Of a DNA stretch of 29,959 bases, positions 8,358-15,474 are shown piece by piece. Below the pieces are notes generated by a model, which had not been told where the DNA came from, made no database searches, and saw only the letters and a program-made list of their open reading frames with translations. The translations under genes and the position numbers were made by a program. Source of the stretch: Lachnospiraceae bacterium (GTDB taxonomy: Bacteria > Bacillota > Clostridia > Lachnospirales > Lachnospiraceae); NCBI GenBank assembly GCA_900770535.1, contig CAAHDV010000084.1, positions 1 through 29,959 on the forward strand. The letters run 5' to 3'. Within the stretch, counting starts at the first letter, position 1; each line of letters opens with the position of its first letter.

Positions 8358-9437
8358 ATGAAGAACTACATTGTATTTGACTTAGAATGGAATCAGAGTG
8401 CCAATGGAAAAGAGCGGTCTGTTCCGCATTTTCCATTCGAAATTATTGAAATCGGCGCGGTAAAGCTGAACGAAAACTTTCAGATGACCGGTGAGTTCCA
8501 CCGCCTTGTCCGCCCGCAGGTATACACCCAGATGCATCATGCCATCTCCGAGGTGACCCATATGAATATGAAGGAACTGCGAAGCAGCGGGGAGCTTTTC
8601 CCGGATGCCGCAGCCGAATTCCTTGCCTGGTGCGGCGGGGATGCCGTGTTCTGTACCTGGGGCAACATGGATCTTTTAGAATTGCAGCGGAACATGGATT
8701 ACTACCACATGGAAAATCCATTTCCCAAGCCACTTCTCTACTACGATGTGCAGAAGCTCTACGGCCTTTTCTGCCGGGAGAACGCACGAATCTCCCTGGA
8801 TTCCGCCGTGGAAGAACAGAACCTCATGGAAGACCGTCCCTTCCACCGCGCCTTGGACGATGCCTACTACACCGGAAAGCTTCTCACTATGCTGGGGAAA
8901 ACGCCCGGACCGGATGCTATCCTGCCGTTTAAGTCCGTGGACTATTACCGGCTTCCATCCGACAAAAAAGAAGAGATCCGTATGACCTTCCCGGGATATT
9001 CCAAGTATGTCTCCCGCATCTTTGACTCCAAGGAAGATGCCATGGCAGACAAGGGCGTTACGGAGATGATGTGCTACCGCTGCGGACGCATGCTGCGCAA
9101 GAAAATCCGCTGGTTTACCCCAAACCAGAAAACTTACTTTGCCCTGGCCTGCTGCCCGGATCACGGCTACCTAAAAGGAAAGATCCGCATGAAAAAGGTG
9201 GAGGACGAATCCGTATTTGTAGTCAAGACCCTGAAGCTGACCGATGAAGAAGGTGCCCAGTCCATTATCCAGCGGAAAGAGGATGTCCGTAAAAAACGTG
9301 CGGAGCGCAACCGCATGAAGCGGAAGCAGAAGCAGGCTGTCAAAAAAGCGGCCACTGCCCCGCCTGCTGACGGACGTTCTGCTTCCAGCCGCCGCAGACG
9401 AAAATCCAAATCTTCCATAACAACAAAAGACGTGTGA
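8358..9437 (+). CDS. DEDDh-family 3'-5' exonuclease with C-terminal Cys motif and basic tail
   Basis: A 359-residue protein of the DnaQ-like (DEDDh) exonuclease superfamily, similar in style to KapD. Active-site residues visible: Asp8 and Glu10 in VFDLEWN, Asp105 in WGNMD, His163 and Asp168 in HRALDD. After the nuclease domain (1-180) comes a region with CYRCG and ACC cysteines (about 240-275) that could bind zinc, then a Lys/Arg-rich tail (about 305-359) that could contact nucleic acid. Substrate (DNA or RNA) is unknown. The start codon is fixed by the family because the catalytic DxE is at residues 8-10, yet no ribosome site is present; see the adjacent promoter. Its stop codon is buried in a terminator stem. 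Confidence 0.88.
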   Translation: MKNYIVFDLEWNQSANGKERSVPHFPFEIIEIGAVKLNENFQMTGEFHRLVRPQVYTQMHHAISEVTHMNMKELRSSGELFPDAAAEFLAWCGGDAVFCTWGNMDLLELQRNMDYYHMENPFPKPLLYYDVQKLYGLFCRENARISLDSAVEEQNLMEDRPFHRALDDAYYTGKLLTMLGKTPGPDAILPFKSVDYYRLPSDKKEEIRMTFPGYSKYVSRIFDSKEDAMADKGVTEMMCYRCGRMLRKKIRWFTPNQKTYFALACCPDHGYLKGKIRMKKVEDESVFVVKTLKLTDEEGAQSIIQRKEDVRKKRAERNRMKRKQKQAVKKAATAPPADGRSASSRRRRKSKSSITTKDV

Positions 9438-9466
9438 AAATGAACCATCATGTTTCACACGTCTTT
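9426..9466. terminator. Bidirectional terminator between convergent genes
   Basis: A 14-bp perfect stem, AAAGACGTGTGAAA (9426-9439) with TTTCACACGTCTTT (9453-9466), and a 13-base loop. T-rich sequence follows on the plus strand (CTTATTTTAAA) and TTTTGTTG on the minus strand. It serves both the exonuclease, whose stop codon at 9435-9437 lies inside the stem, and the 5'-nucleotidase-family gene. Confidence 0.85.
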
Positions 9467-9502
9467 CTTATTTTAAACTATATTGCCTGTCTTCACAAAC
9501 TC

Positions 9503-11218
9503 TTACTTAAATGTAATGCGGCCCTGACCTGCCGGATTCGCGTACTCTGCGCCTACATTACCGCCCAGATGCGTATTGATGTAGTCGGACAGAACATCCA
9601 CATCGGTCATGACTTCATCCTTCAGGATCTTTGCGCCTTTAAACATGGTCATGCCGTCGCCTGCGGACTTGAGCATGTAGTTGTGAGAAGCCAGCGTATA
9701 GGTCCGGTTCAGATCAAGCGGTTCTCCATTTACCGCAATATCCGTCACACGGTACGCGCCGGATACCCCAAGGAAATTTCCCTTGTCATCCAGTTTTACA
9801 CCGGACGGAACTGAGCTGTCAATGGTGTATGTCACGCCAGATACCTGTAAAAAGCCGCCGCTCTCCTGCGGATAATTCTTTGATGCCATCTCCAGGGCAT
9901 CTTTGAGCTGCTGTCCGGTAACTTCAATCAGACAGGCCATGTTTCCGTACGGGAACACTGCCAGGGTATTCTCGTATGTAATATTTCCGGCTGCGATAAA
10001 GCTGCGGATTCCGCCGCCATTGCTTAAGCCGATCTCTGCGCCAAGCTCATAACGATAAGCATCCGCAGTCAGATCTCCGAGGTTTGTCTCTGCATTGCGG
10101 ACTGCCCGCTCCCCGGTCTGCGGATTCTTGTCCGTCAGATCTACATCAGTGTGGCCAAGTACGGTCTTTAAGCTTTCCTGGTAAATAGCCTGAATGGACT
10201 TGATGTAAGAATCCGTCTGGGCGTCCACTGCCTTTCCATCCTCCGTTACACGCACGCTTCCCGGAATCGTCAGCTTCATGCCTGCATAAAGCAGATTCTT
10301 ATTGCGGATCTTATCGCAGTTTGCATCATAAATCTCTTTCCAGCGGGATGTGGAACCAAGCTGTTTTTTTGCAATCCGGCTCAAGCTGTCGCCTTCTTTT
10401 ACAGTATATACGGACGTGGTATCCTCTGCCGGAACCTTGTCCACAAGCTCTGTTGTGATCGTGCCATCCGCCTTAATCGTCAGCTTTCCGATGTTTTTGA
10501 GCTTTGTTCCGGTCTGAGTCAGAGGAATCTGCTTTCCATCCTTATTCGCAACAGTCTTGTCCGGAATCGTCTCATGGGAGTGGCCGTCAATGACCGCGTC
10601 GATTCCATTTGTGTGCGCGATCACCGCATCGGATGTCCAGCGCTCCGTTGTTCCATTCTCACCAAGATGGCCGACCAGAATGACGTAAGCTGCTCCATCC
10701 TTTCTTGCCGCATCCACCGAAGACTGAATTTTCGCGTACAGGCTCTCGCCGCTCTCATCCTCACAGAATCCATATATATAGGTTCCGTTTGCATTCTGGA
10801 AATAAGATGGCGTCGACTTCGTGAAGCTCTCCGGTGTGCTTGCTCCCACAAGCGCAACCTTCACATCGCCGAATGTGAACATTTTATAAGGAGCAAATAC
10901 GGTATTTCCTGTTCTCAGATCCATGAAGTTGCAGGAATAGTATCCACAATTTATCTTTTGGGAAAGCTCCAGAAACCGGTTCATTCCGTAATCAAACTCA
11001 TGGTTGCCCGGTATTGCGAAATCATAGCCGACCTGATTCATGATATCGACCAGATAGCCGCCCTCCGACAACGTTCCGATCGGCGCTCCCTGGATTGCGT
11101 CTCCGGCATCTGCCAGAATCACATACGGGCTCTGCTGCTGCATCTGCTTCTTGTAGAGTGCAAGGCCTGCATATCCAATGTTGTCATCTACGCCGCAGTG
11201 AACATCATTCGTGGTCAC
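9503..11218 (-). CDS. 5'-nucleotidase / metallophosphatase with internal LysM domain, N-terminus missing
   Basis: A UshA/YfkN-type protein of 571 residues. It has a metallophosphatase domain (1-260) with TNDVHC at 3-8, GNHEFD at 71-76, GHLG at 183-186 and DGHSHE at 211-216. A LysM wall-binding repeat (270-319, YTVKEGDSLSRIAKK) is inserted between this and the 5'-nucleotidase C-terminal domain, which contains LSNGGGIR and SAGDGMTMF. Such proteins are normally secreted, but here the reading frame opens with GTG directly at the first metal motif. An in-frame TAG lies 15 bases upstream and no signal peptide precedes it. The first 14 bases overlap dacA, and there is no good ribosome site. I infer that a deletion removed about 40-60 N-terminal codons. 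The rest is intact. Confidence 0.85.
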   Translation of the reverse strand: MTTNDVHCGVDDNIGYAGLALYKKQMQQQSPYVILADAGDAIQGAPIGTLSEGGYLVDIMNQVGYDFAIPGNHEFDYGMNRFLELSQKINCGYYSCNFMDLRTGNTVFAPYKMFTFGDVKVALVGASTPESFTKSTPSYFQNANGTYIYGFCEDESGESLYAKIQSSVDAARKDGAAYVILVGHLGENGTTERWTSDAVIAHTNGIDAVIDGHSHETIPDKTVANKDGKQIPLTQTGTKLKNIGKLTIKADGTITTELVDKVPAEDTTSVYTVKEGDSLSRIAKKQLGSTSRWKEIYDANCDKIRNKNLLYAGMKLTIPGSVRVTEDGKAVDAQTDSYIKSIQAIYQESLKTVLGHTDVDLTDKNPQTGERAVRNAETNLGDLTADAYRYELGAEIGLSNGGGIRSFIAAGNITYENTLAVFPYGNMACLIEVTGQQLKDALEMASKNYPQESGGFLQVSGVTYTIDSSVPSGVKLDDKGNFLGVSGAYRVTDIAVNGEPLDLNRTYTLASHNYMLKSAGDGMTMFKGAKILKDEVMTDVDVLSDYINTHLGGNVGAEYANPAGQGRITFK

Positions 11219-12947
11219 GGAAGTTTTTATTGTCTAAAAATGATTTATGCTTTTGGGGCCGCTTATGCGGTTTCGTCTGTTTCAAGGCGGAATCCGAACG
11301 CTTCTGCTGAAGCATCATATCAAATTCCGATGTCGTCATGCCAATATCCTGAAGGCGCTGTTTCCGGCGCTCATAGCGCTCGGAGCGTTCTTCCTCTTCC
11401 CGCTTTTCAATGCGGTATTTCGCCGTGAGAAGCCCTGAACCGATGATAGCCGCCACCGCAGCGACACCCACAATGATCCAGAATGCAGGCGGAATATTCA
11501 GGTGAATGCCAGGCTTCCGGACTCCGGAGAGCGTTTTCTTTTCTGCGCTTTCTGAGGAAGCCAACGGATCGGCCTGTGCCAGAGCCAGCGGGTCCTGGTT
11601 GAAGGATGATTCTCCATCTACCGCGCCGGACAAAGCGGCATCTGTGCCGTACTCTGCACCGTTTTCCGGCGTAGAGCCGTCAGCTCCGGACTCACCGGAT
11701 GCCACCCCCGCATTCACTCCTGCCAAATCCGCCTGAGCGCCTGTTCCGGTTCCTTCAGCCACACGCACTGCCTGCCCGCCTGCTGCCGCGTCATCCGCCT
11801 GTACACTCACTGCAGCATCCGAATCCGCGCCTGCCACCTTGTGCAGCAGATAACTGACACCAATCTGCCGGTCATTGTACTGGTACGTGATGCGTGCCAC
11901 CGCCGCCGGCGGCGCAGATTCCGGCAGTTCATAGCTGATGGCAGACTGGGCATCGGAAATATCCGCTGTTTTCGGCAGTGTCACATAACAATCCTTCTGC
12001 ATATGCAGCACCGAAAGATCCGCCGCCGGAAGTCCGGCAATGGTCATGTCGTTGGAAACAGAGGAGTATGTGCCATCCGCATCCGCAATATTCACCGACT
12101 GAAAATTGGAAAATCCAAAATCCAGAAGCGCTTTCGTATCACTGTAATGAGTCTGATGTCCGTTTAAAATGACCGTGATCAGCTTCATGCCATTTTTCTC
12201 CGCGCAGGTCACCAGCGTGTTGCCCGCCAGCATGGTATAACCGGTCTTACCGCCAATGACTCCGGGATAATACTGCGGCGCGTTCTTTTTTAACATCCGG
12301 TGGCCCGGGTACACCCGGAAACCGTCCGGATTGTGCCTGGTCGGCGGAAGATCATAGTACAGACTGGAATCAATGGTTACAAAGGTCTCATTCTGAAAGG
12401 CCGCCTGCGCGATCAGGGCCATATCATAAGCTGAGGTATAATGCTGCGGGTCATTTAAGCCGCTGGGATTGTTGAAATGGCTCTCCTGGCAGCCCAGCTC
12501 CTTTGCCTTGGCATTCATCAGCACCGCAAAGTTCTGCACAGAACCCGCTGTGTGCTCTGCCAGGGCGTTCGCCACCTCGTTGGCCGACTTTAGCAGCATA
12601 GCATACAGGCAGTCCCGCACGGTCATCTTGTCGCCCACATCCATACCTGCGCTGCTGCTGCCCTGCTCCACGTTGTAGATGGCATCGTGAGAAAAGGTCA
12701 CGATATCATCCAGGTTACAGTGTTCAATGACGATCAGCGCCGTCAGGATCTTGGTGATGCTGGCCGGATAATACACGGAATGCAGATTTTTTCCGTAGAT
12801 CACAGCGCCGGAGCGGGCGTCCATCAGGACAGCGCCTTCCGCTTCCACCGAGACATTGGACGGCCATTCCGGAGCCGCATATGCCGGGGTGACCTGCGTG
12901 CCCGTGATCAGCACAATACACAAAAGCAGGGTCAGAATTCGTTTCAT
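11205..12947 (-). CDS. dacA: D-alanyl-D-alanine carboxypeptidase (peptidase S11)
   Basis: Penicillin-binding protein that trims the terminal D-Ala from peptidoglycan stem peptides. It has 580 residues with a signal peptide (1-24, cleaved near PAYAA), then the S11 catalytic motifs SITK (Ser63-Lys66), SAN (121-123) and KTG (234-236). A long Ala/Gly/Asp-rich linker (about 390-475) leads to one transmembrane helix (about 490-511) and a highly charged cytoplasmic tail rich in Arg/Glu/Lys. I chose ATG 12947 because AGGAGA lies 7 bases upstream and the signal peptide starts there. The final codons and the stop lie inside sequence coding for the first motif of the downstream 5'-nucleotidase, so the extreme C-terminus may also be altered by the same deletion. 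Confidence 0.92.
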   Translation of the reverse strand: MKRILTLLLCIVLITGTQVTPAYAAPEWPSNVSVEAEGAVLMDARSGAVIYGKNLHSVYYPASITKILTALIVIEHCNLDDIVTFSHDAIYNVEQGSSSAGMDVGDKMTVRDCLYAMLLKSANEVANALAEHTAGSVQNFAVLMNAKAKELGCQESHFNNPSGLNDPQHYTSAYDMALIAQAAFQNETFVTIDSSLYYDLPPTRHNPDGFRVYPGHRMLKKNAPQYYPGVIGGKTGYTMLAGNTLVTCAEKNGMKLITVILNGHQTHYSDTKALLDFGFSNFQSVNIADADGTYSSVSNDMTIAGLPAADLSVLHMQKDCYVTLPKTADISDAQSAISYELPESAPPAAVARITYQYNDRQIGVSYLLHKVAGADSDAAVSVQADDAAAGGQAVRVAEGTGTGAQADLAGVNAGVASGESGADGSTPENGAEYGTDAALSGAVDGESSFNQDPLALAQADPLASSESAEKKTLSGVRKPGIHLNIPPAFWIIVGVAAVAAIIGSGLLTAKYRIEKREEEERSERYERRKQRLQDIGMTTSEFDMMLQQKRSDSALKQTKPHKRPQKHKSFLDNKNFRDHE

Positions 12948-12961
12948 ATCGATATCTCCTG

Positions 12962-13001
12962 AAAAAGCCGGTCCGGAGCTTTGTGTGCTCCCGGATCCGG
13001 C
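12962..13001 (-). terminator. Terminator-like hairpin between dacA promoter and ribosome site (candidate attenuator)
   Basis: On the minus strand GCCGGATCCGGGAGC (13001-12987) pairs with GCTCCGGACCGGC (12979-12967), giving 13 base pairs with two single-base bulges and a 7-base loop. A TTTTT run (12966-12962) follows, then directly the AGGAGA ribosome site (12960-12955) of dacA. It ends transcription of the upstream membrane-protein gene, but any dacA transcript starting further upstream must also pass through it. Confidence 0.75.
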
Positions 13002-13008
13002 AATGTTT

Positions 13009-13692
13009 TTATTTTTTTCTATAATACAGGATAATGAGACAAATTGCAAATACTGCGAGAACCGATACGCCGTAAGTTGCGGCAATGCGCGCGGCCGTAT
13101 CCATAAAGAATGGCTCCGGAACAATGTTGATCAGAAGATCCGTGTCCGGATTTAACATCCATAAGTCATTGTTGAAGAAGATATGGTGGAAAATGATAAA
13201 ATATTTATTGAAGTCTGTGGATATGATGCCCGCCAGCACGGCCAGAATCGCGAAAAACAGTGCTGAGCCTGCGCAGATCATCTTCGGCAGCACCCGGCGG
13301 ATATCTGCTTTCAGGGCCACCAGCAAAGCCACACAGGCCACGATCAGCCCAATGCTGATGCGGCGCAGTAAAAGTCCGCCTAAAAACAGTCCCCTTACAT
13401 CCTCCATATGGGCAATCTCCCGGTCATTGAAGAATTCTCTCGGCTGGCCATTCACAATGGTCGGAACATGAAGATCTTCCCGGTTGCCCCGCAGATATGC
13501 CATCATCTCGTCTGTCACGTCCAGCAGGTCATCCATTTCCATGTGGACATCGTTTAAAACTCCATATTTCGCGTATTCTTTTTCGTAGTAGCCGGGCGTC
13601 CAGTAGGTGACAGCTTCAATAGAGGTGATGAGCAGAATGATCATCAGCGCAAAGCCGCACAGGATACCCAGAAAGTTGTGCAGAATCTTCAT
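13009..13692 (-). CDS. TIGR01906 / DUF1461 family integral membrane protein
   Basis: A 227-residue membrane protein matching the Firmicutes TIGR01906 family of unknown function. It has an N-terminal membrane helix (about 8-32), a long extracellular loop (about 33-100) with TPGYYEKEYAKYGV and the family-typical VNGQPREFFNDREIAHMEDVR, then helices at about 105-127, 134-158 and 200-222. The second loop holds FHHIFFNNDLWMLNPDTDLLINIVPEPFF, a strongly conserved block. I chose ATG 13692 because AAAGGA lies upstream at normal spacing; a TTG seven codons earlier has no site. It precedes dacA, from which it is separated by a terminator-like hairpin. Confidence 0.88.
   Translation of the reverse strand: MKILHNFLGILCGFALMIILLITSIEAVTYWTPGYYEKEYAKYGVLNDVHMEMDDLLDVTDEMMAYLRGNREDLHVPTIVNGQPREFFNDREIAHMEDVRGLFLGGLLLRRISIGLIVACVALLVALKADIRRVLPKMICAGSALFFAILAVLAGIISTDFNKYFIIFHHIFFNNDLWMLNPDTDLLINIVPEPFFMDTAARIAATYGVSVLAVFAICLIILYYRKK
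13021..13049 (-). promoter_or_regulatory. Candidate sigma-A promoter for dacA inside the upstream gene
   Basis: Minus-strand TTGCAA (13049-13044), 17-base spacer, TATTAT (13026-13021), lying within the last codons of the TIGR01906 gene. Transcription would start at about 13014 and run straight into the hairpin at 13001-12967 before reaching dacA. Confidence 0.5.
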
Positions 13693-13749
13693 AAATAAAA
13701 GGTCCTTTCTCAAATGCCGTTTAATTCATATAGTAAAAATCTATATAGC

Positions 13750-13791
13750 AAAAAACACCGACCCCGCAGCTCTCTGTCTGCAAAATCAGTG
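13750..13791 (-). terminator. Intrinsic terminator of the tRNA-Lys gene
   Basis: On the minus strand CACTGATTTTGCAG (13791-13778) pairs over 14 positions with CTGCGGGGTCGGTG (13769-13756), using five G-U pairs, with an 8-base loop and a TTTTTT run (13755-13750). The G-U pairs form only in the minus-strand RNA, which fixes its direction. It begins 10 bases after the tRNA 3' end. Confidence 0.8.
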
Positions 13792-13800
13792 CCTTTATAG

Positions 13801-13873
13801 TGCGCCTTCAGGGACTCGAACCCTGGACAAATAGATTAAGAGTCTACTGCTCTACCAACTGAGCTAAAGGCGC
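13801..13873 (-). tRNA. tRNA-Lys (anticodon CTT)
   Basis: A complete 73-base cloverleaf. The 7-bp acceptor stem is GCGCCTT/AAGGCGC with discriminator A. The D-arm is GCTCAGTTGGTAGAGC, the anticodon arm GTAGA-CTCTTAA-TCTAT gives anticodon CTT, and the T-arm is CAGGG-TTCGAGT-CCCTG. No CCA is encoded. It reads the AAG lysine codon. A strong promoter and a terminator flank it, so it is its own transcription unit. Confidence 0.97.
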
Positions 13874-13928
13874 TTATTTAATTTTTTCTGTCCCGCTTGT
13901 GTGTTGCTGTATCAGCGGCACGGTCATT

Positions 13929-13957
13929 ATTCTATCGCATGTCCCATCAAAAGTCAA
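13929..13957 (-). promoter_or_regulatory. Sigma-A promoter of tRNA-Lys
   Basis: Minus-strand TTGACT (13957-13952), exact 17-base spacer, TAGAAT (13934-13929), about 56 bases upstream of the tRNA 5' end. The -35 box and following bases form one arm of a 15-bp inverted repeat (see the repeat at 13943-14005). Confidence 0.8.
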
Positions 13958-14005
13958 CACTTTTTTTTAATTTTTTTAAAATTTTTTCAATTGACTTTTG
14001 ATGGG
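13943..14005. repeat. 15-bp inverted repeat around a T/A-rich loop
   Basis: CCCATCAAAAGTCAA (13943-13957) and TTGACTTTTGATGGG (13991-14005) are perfect inverted copies separated by 33 bases of almost pure A/T. The left arm contains the -35 box of the tRNA-Lys promoter on the minus strand; the right arm puts the same TTGACT facing the other way without an obvious -10 partner. On neither strand is the outer end of the stem followed by a T-run, so it is not a standard terminator, although it lies just after trxA. Confidence 0.75.
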
Positions 14006-14045
14006 GCTGCAAAGCCTTATTTTATGCGGTTTTTGCGATTTACAG

Positions 14046-14354
14046 CTACTGCTTAATCAGTGCTTCCAGCTCTGCCTTGCTCTGAACACCGATGCGTTTT
14101 TCCACTGCTTCTCCGTTTTTAAACAGGATCAGGGTCGGAATTGACATTACTTTATATGCACGGGCAAGCTCCGGTGCGAAGTCTACGTTCAGTTTACCGA
14201 CAATCACATCATCCTGCTCATTTGCCAGCTCCTCAACAGCCGGAGCCATCATCTTGCACGGACCGCACCAGTCTGCGTAGAAATCTACCAGAACCGGCTT
14301 TTCAGATTTTAATACCTCAGCTTCAAAATTCTCAGATGTAAATTTCTTTTCCAT
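14046..14354 (-). CDS. trxA: Thioredoxin
   Basis: A 102-residue thioredoxin that reduces protein disulfides in the cytoplasm, normally recharged by thioredoxin reductase (no reductase gene is in this window). The active-site motif is WCGPC with Cys30 and Cys33, preceded by VLVDFYADW and followed by KMMAPAVEELA; the cis-proline loop is in VMSIPTLILF. Length and motifs are standard. GGAGA lies about 9 bases before ATG 14354. It is monocistronic as far as visible. Confidence 0.97.
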   Translation of the reverse strand: MEKKFTSENFEAEVLKSEKPVLVDFYADWCGPCKMMAPAVEELANEQDDVIVGKLNVDFAPELARAYKVMSIPTLILFKNGEAVEKRIGVQSKAELEALIKQ

Positions 14355-14441
14355 AAGTTAGATTCTCCATTTCTTCCGGTCTGCCCCCGGCCTTCTGCAT
14401 GCAGGGATTTTCCGCCAGACTTCCGCTTTGGAATCGCACCA

Positions 14442-14636
14442 TCAGCATTTTTTACAGCGGTTCAGTTCCTTTTCCACTTCCTTAAAGCATTTGCACCACT
14501 TTAAAAGGCAGCGGTTTAAGGATTCCTTGTCGCAGGTAGCACAGCGCAGGCACCGGACAATTTTTTGTTTCAGCGTCATATACATCACCAGATGGGTTTT
14601 CTTACCGGTAGTATATGCAGATGAACTTTTTTCCAC
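14442..14636 (-). CDS. Small Cys-rich hypothetical protein
   Basis: A possible 64-residue protein whose last 40 residues hold eight cysteines (RCLRCATCDKESLNRC, then WCKCF and NRCKKC), suggesting a metal- or cluster-binding microprotein. The GTG at 14636 lies 4 bases after the trmB stop, which favours co-translation; ATG codons at 14585 and 14579 are alternatives that keep all cysteines, the latter with GGTGAT upstream. I do not recognise a family. The spacing to trmB and the regular cysteine pattern argue for it; its small size and the lack of a strong ribosome site argue against. Confidence 0.5.
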   Translation of the reverse strand: MEKSSSAYTTGKKTHLVMYMTLKQKIVRCLRCATCDKESLNRCLLKWCKCFKEVEKELNRCKKC

Positions 14637-14640
14637 TCAC

Positions 14641-15276
14641 CTAACGGCTTGCGATCAGTTTGCAGATGGGATTTCCCATAGCGGAAAATTTGGTTTCGTA
14701 CTCGGTCATGACGTTGCCTTCTGCCATATCGCTGTGATGCAGATCGCGGGTGAACGCTTCAATGGTCCAGCCGGCCTCCGGAATTGCCTCCAGAGAGTAG
14801 GTGAACAGATCCTGATTATCCGTCTTAAATTCCACGCGTCCGTCCTTTGCCAGCACCTGGTCATACACCTTCATGAAATCCGGTGAAGTCAGGCGGCGCT
14901 TTGCATGGCGGTCTTTTGGCCACGGATCAGAGAAGTTTAAATAAATCTTCTCGACCTCGCCCGGCGCAAAGATCTCCCCCAGCTCTTTCGCGTCCACACA
15001 CATGAAATATATATTGGGAATCTCAAGCTCTTCCCGCTTCTGAAGCGCCCGCAGCAGCACGCTGGAGTAACGCTCAATGCCGATGAAATTCGTCTCCGGA
15101 TGTTTCTGGGCCAGCTCCATGATGAACTTTCCCTTTCCCATTCCGACTTCAATCTGAATCGGGTTTGTATTGCCAAACAGATCGCAGAAATGGCCGCGGT
15201 GCTCTTTCGGATTCTGGATGACGAAAGGACTGGTCTCAATGGCTTCCTCTGCGCCCCGGATGTGGCGTAATCTCAT
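14641..15276 (-). CDS. trmB: tRNA (guanine-N7-)-methyltransferase
   Basis: Methylates N7 of guanine-46 in the variable loop of tRNAs, using S-adenosylmethionine. It has 211 residues. The SAM-binding motif IEVGMGKGKF is at about 41-50, FIGIERYSSVLLRAL follows, and the family signature FSDPWPKDRHAKRRL is at about 115-130. I chose ATG 15276 because CGGAGGAAA lies 7 bases upstream and MRLRHIR is the usual start; an in-frame extension to 15465 is unlike the family. A sigma-A promoter sits about 130 bases upstream. Confidence 0.95.
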   Translation of the reverse strand: MRLRHIRGAEEAIETSPFVIQNPKEHRGHFCDLFGNTNPIQIEVGMGKGKFIMELAQKHPETNFIGIERYSSVLLRALQKREELEIPNIYFMCVDAKELGEIFAPGEVEKIYLNFSDPWPKDRHAKRRLTSPDFMKVYDQVLAKDGRVEFKTDNQDLFTYSLEAIPEAGWTIEAFTRDLHHSDMAEGNVMTEYETKFSAMGNPICKLIASR

Positions 15277-15409
15277 AGTTTTTTCCTCCGTTTTGTCTGT
15301 TACTGATATATGACTGCTCTGTAACTGCAAAGATGCTAAGCAGCTGCATTGCTCCCGGATTGTACAGGCAGTCATTTGCAGATACCGCATTTCTGCGGCA
15401 TCTGCATTC

Positions 15410-15438
15410 ATTCTATCATCGTGCCAGACAGTTTGCAA
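15410..15438 (-). promoter_or_regulatory. Sigma-A promoter of trmB
   Basis: Minus-strand TTGCAA (15438-15433), 17-base spacer, TAGAAT (15415-15410). Transcription would start at about 15403. A stem of GCAGATGCCGC/GCGGTATCTGC (15405-15395 with 15388-15378) would stand at the very 5' end of the message, without a T-run, and could stabilise it. Confidence 0.65.
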
Positions 15439-15474
15439 GGAGAAGCCGCCGGCCAGACTGAGCAAAAAGTTTCG

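Noticed and set aside
10574..11428. A 284-codon plus-strand frame opposite the 5'-nucleotidase-family gene
   Set aside because: Antisense shadow; composition and residues do not look like a protein, and the minus-strand gene is certain.
13943..14005. Inverted repeat after trxA considered as the trxA terminator
   Set aside because: No T-run follows the stem, the loop is 33 bases long, and one arm is the tRNA-Lys promoter.
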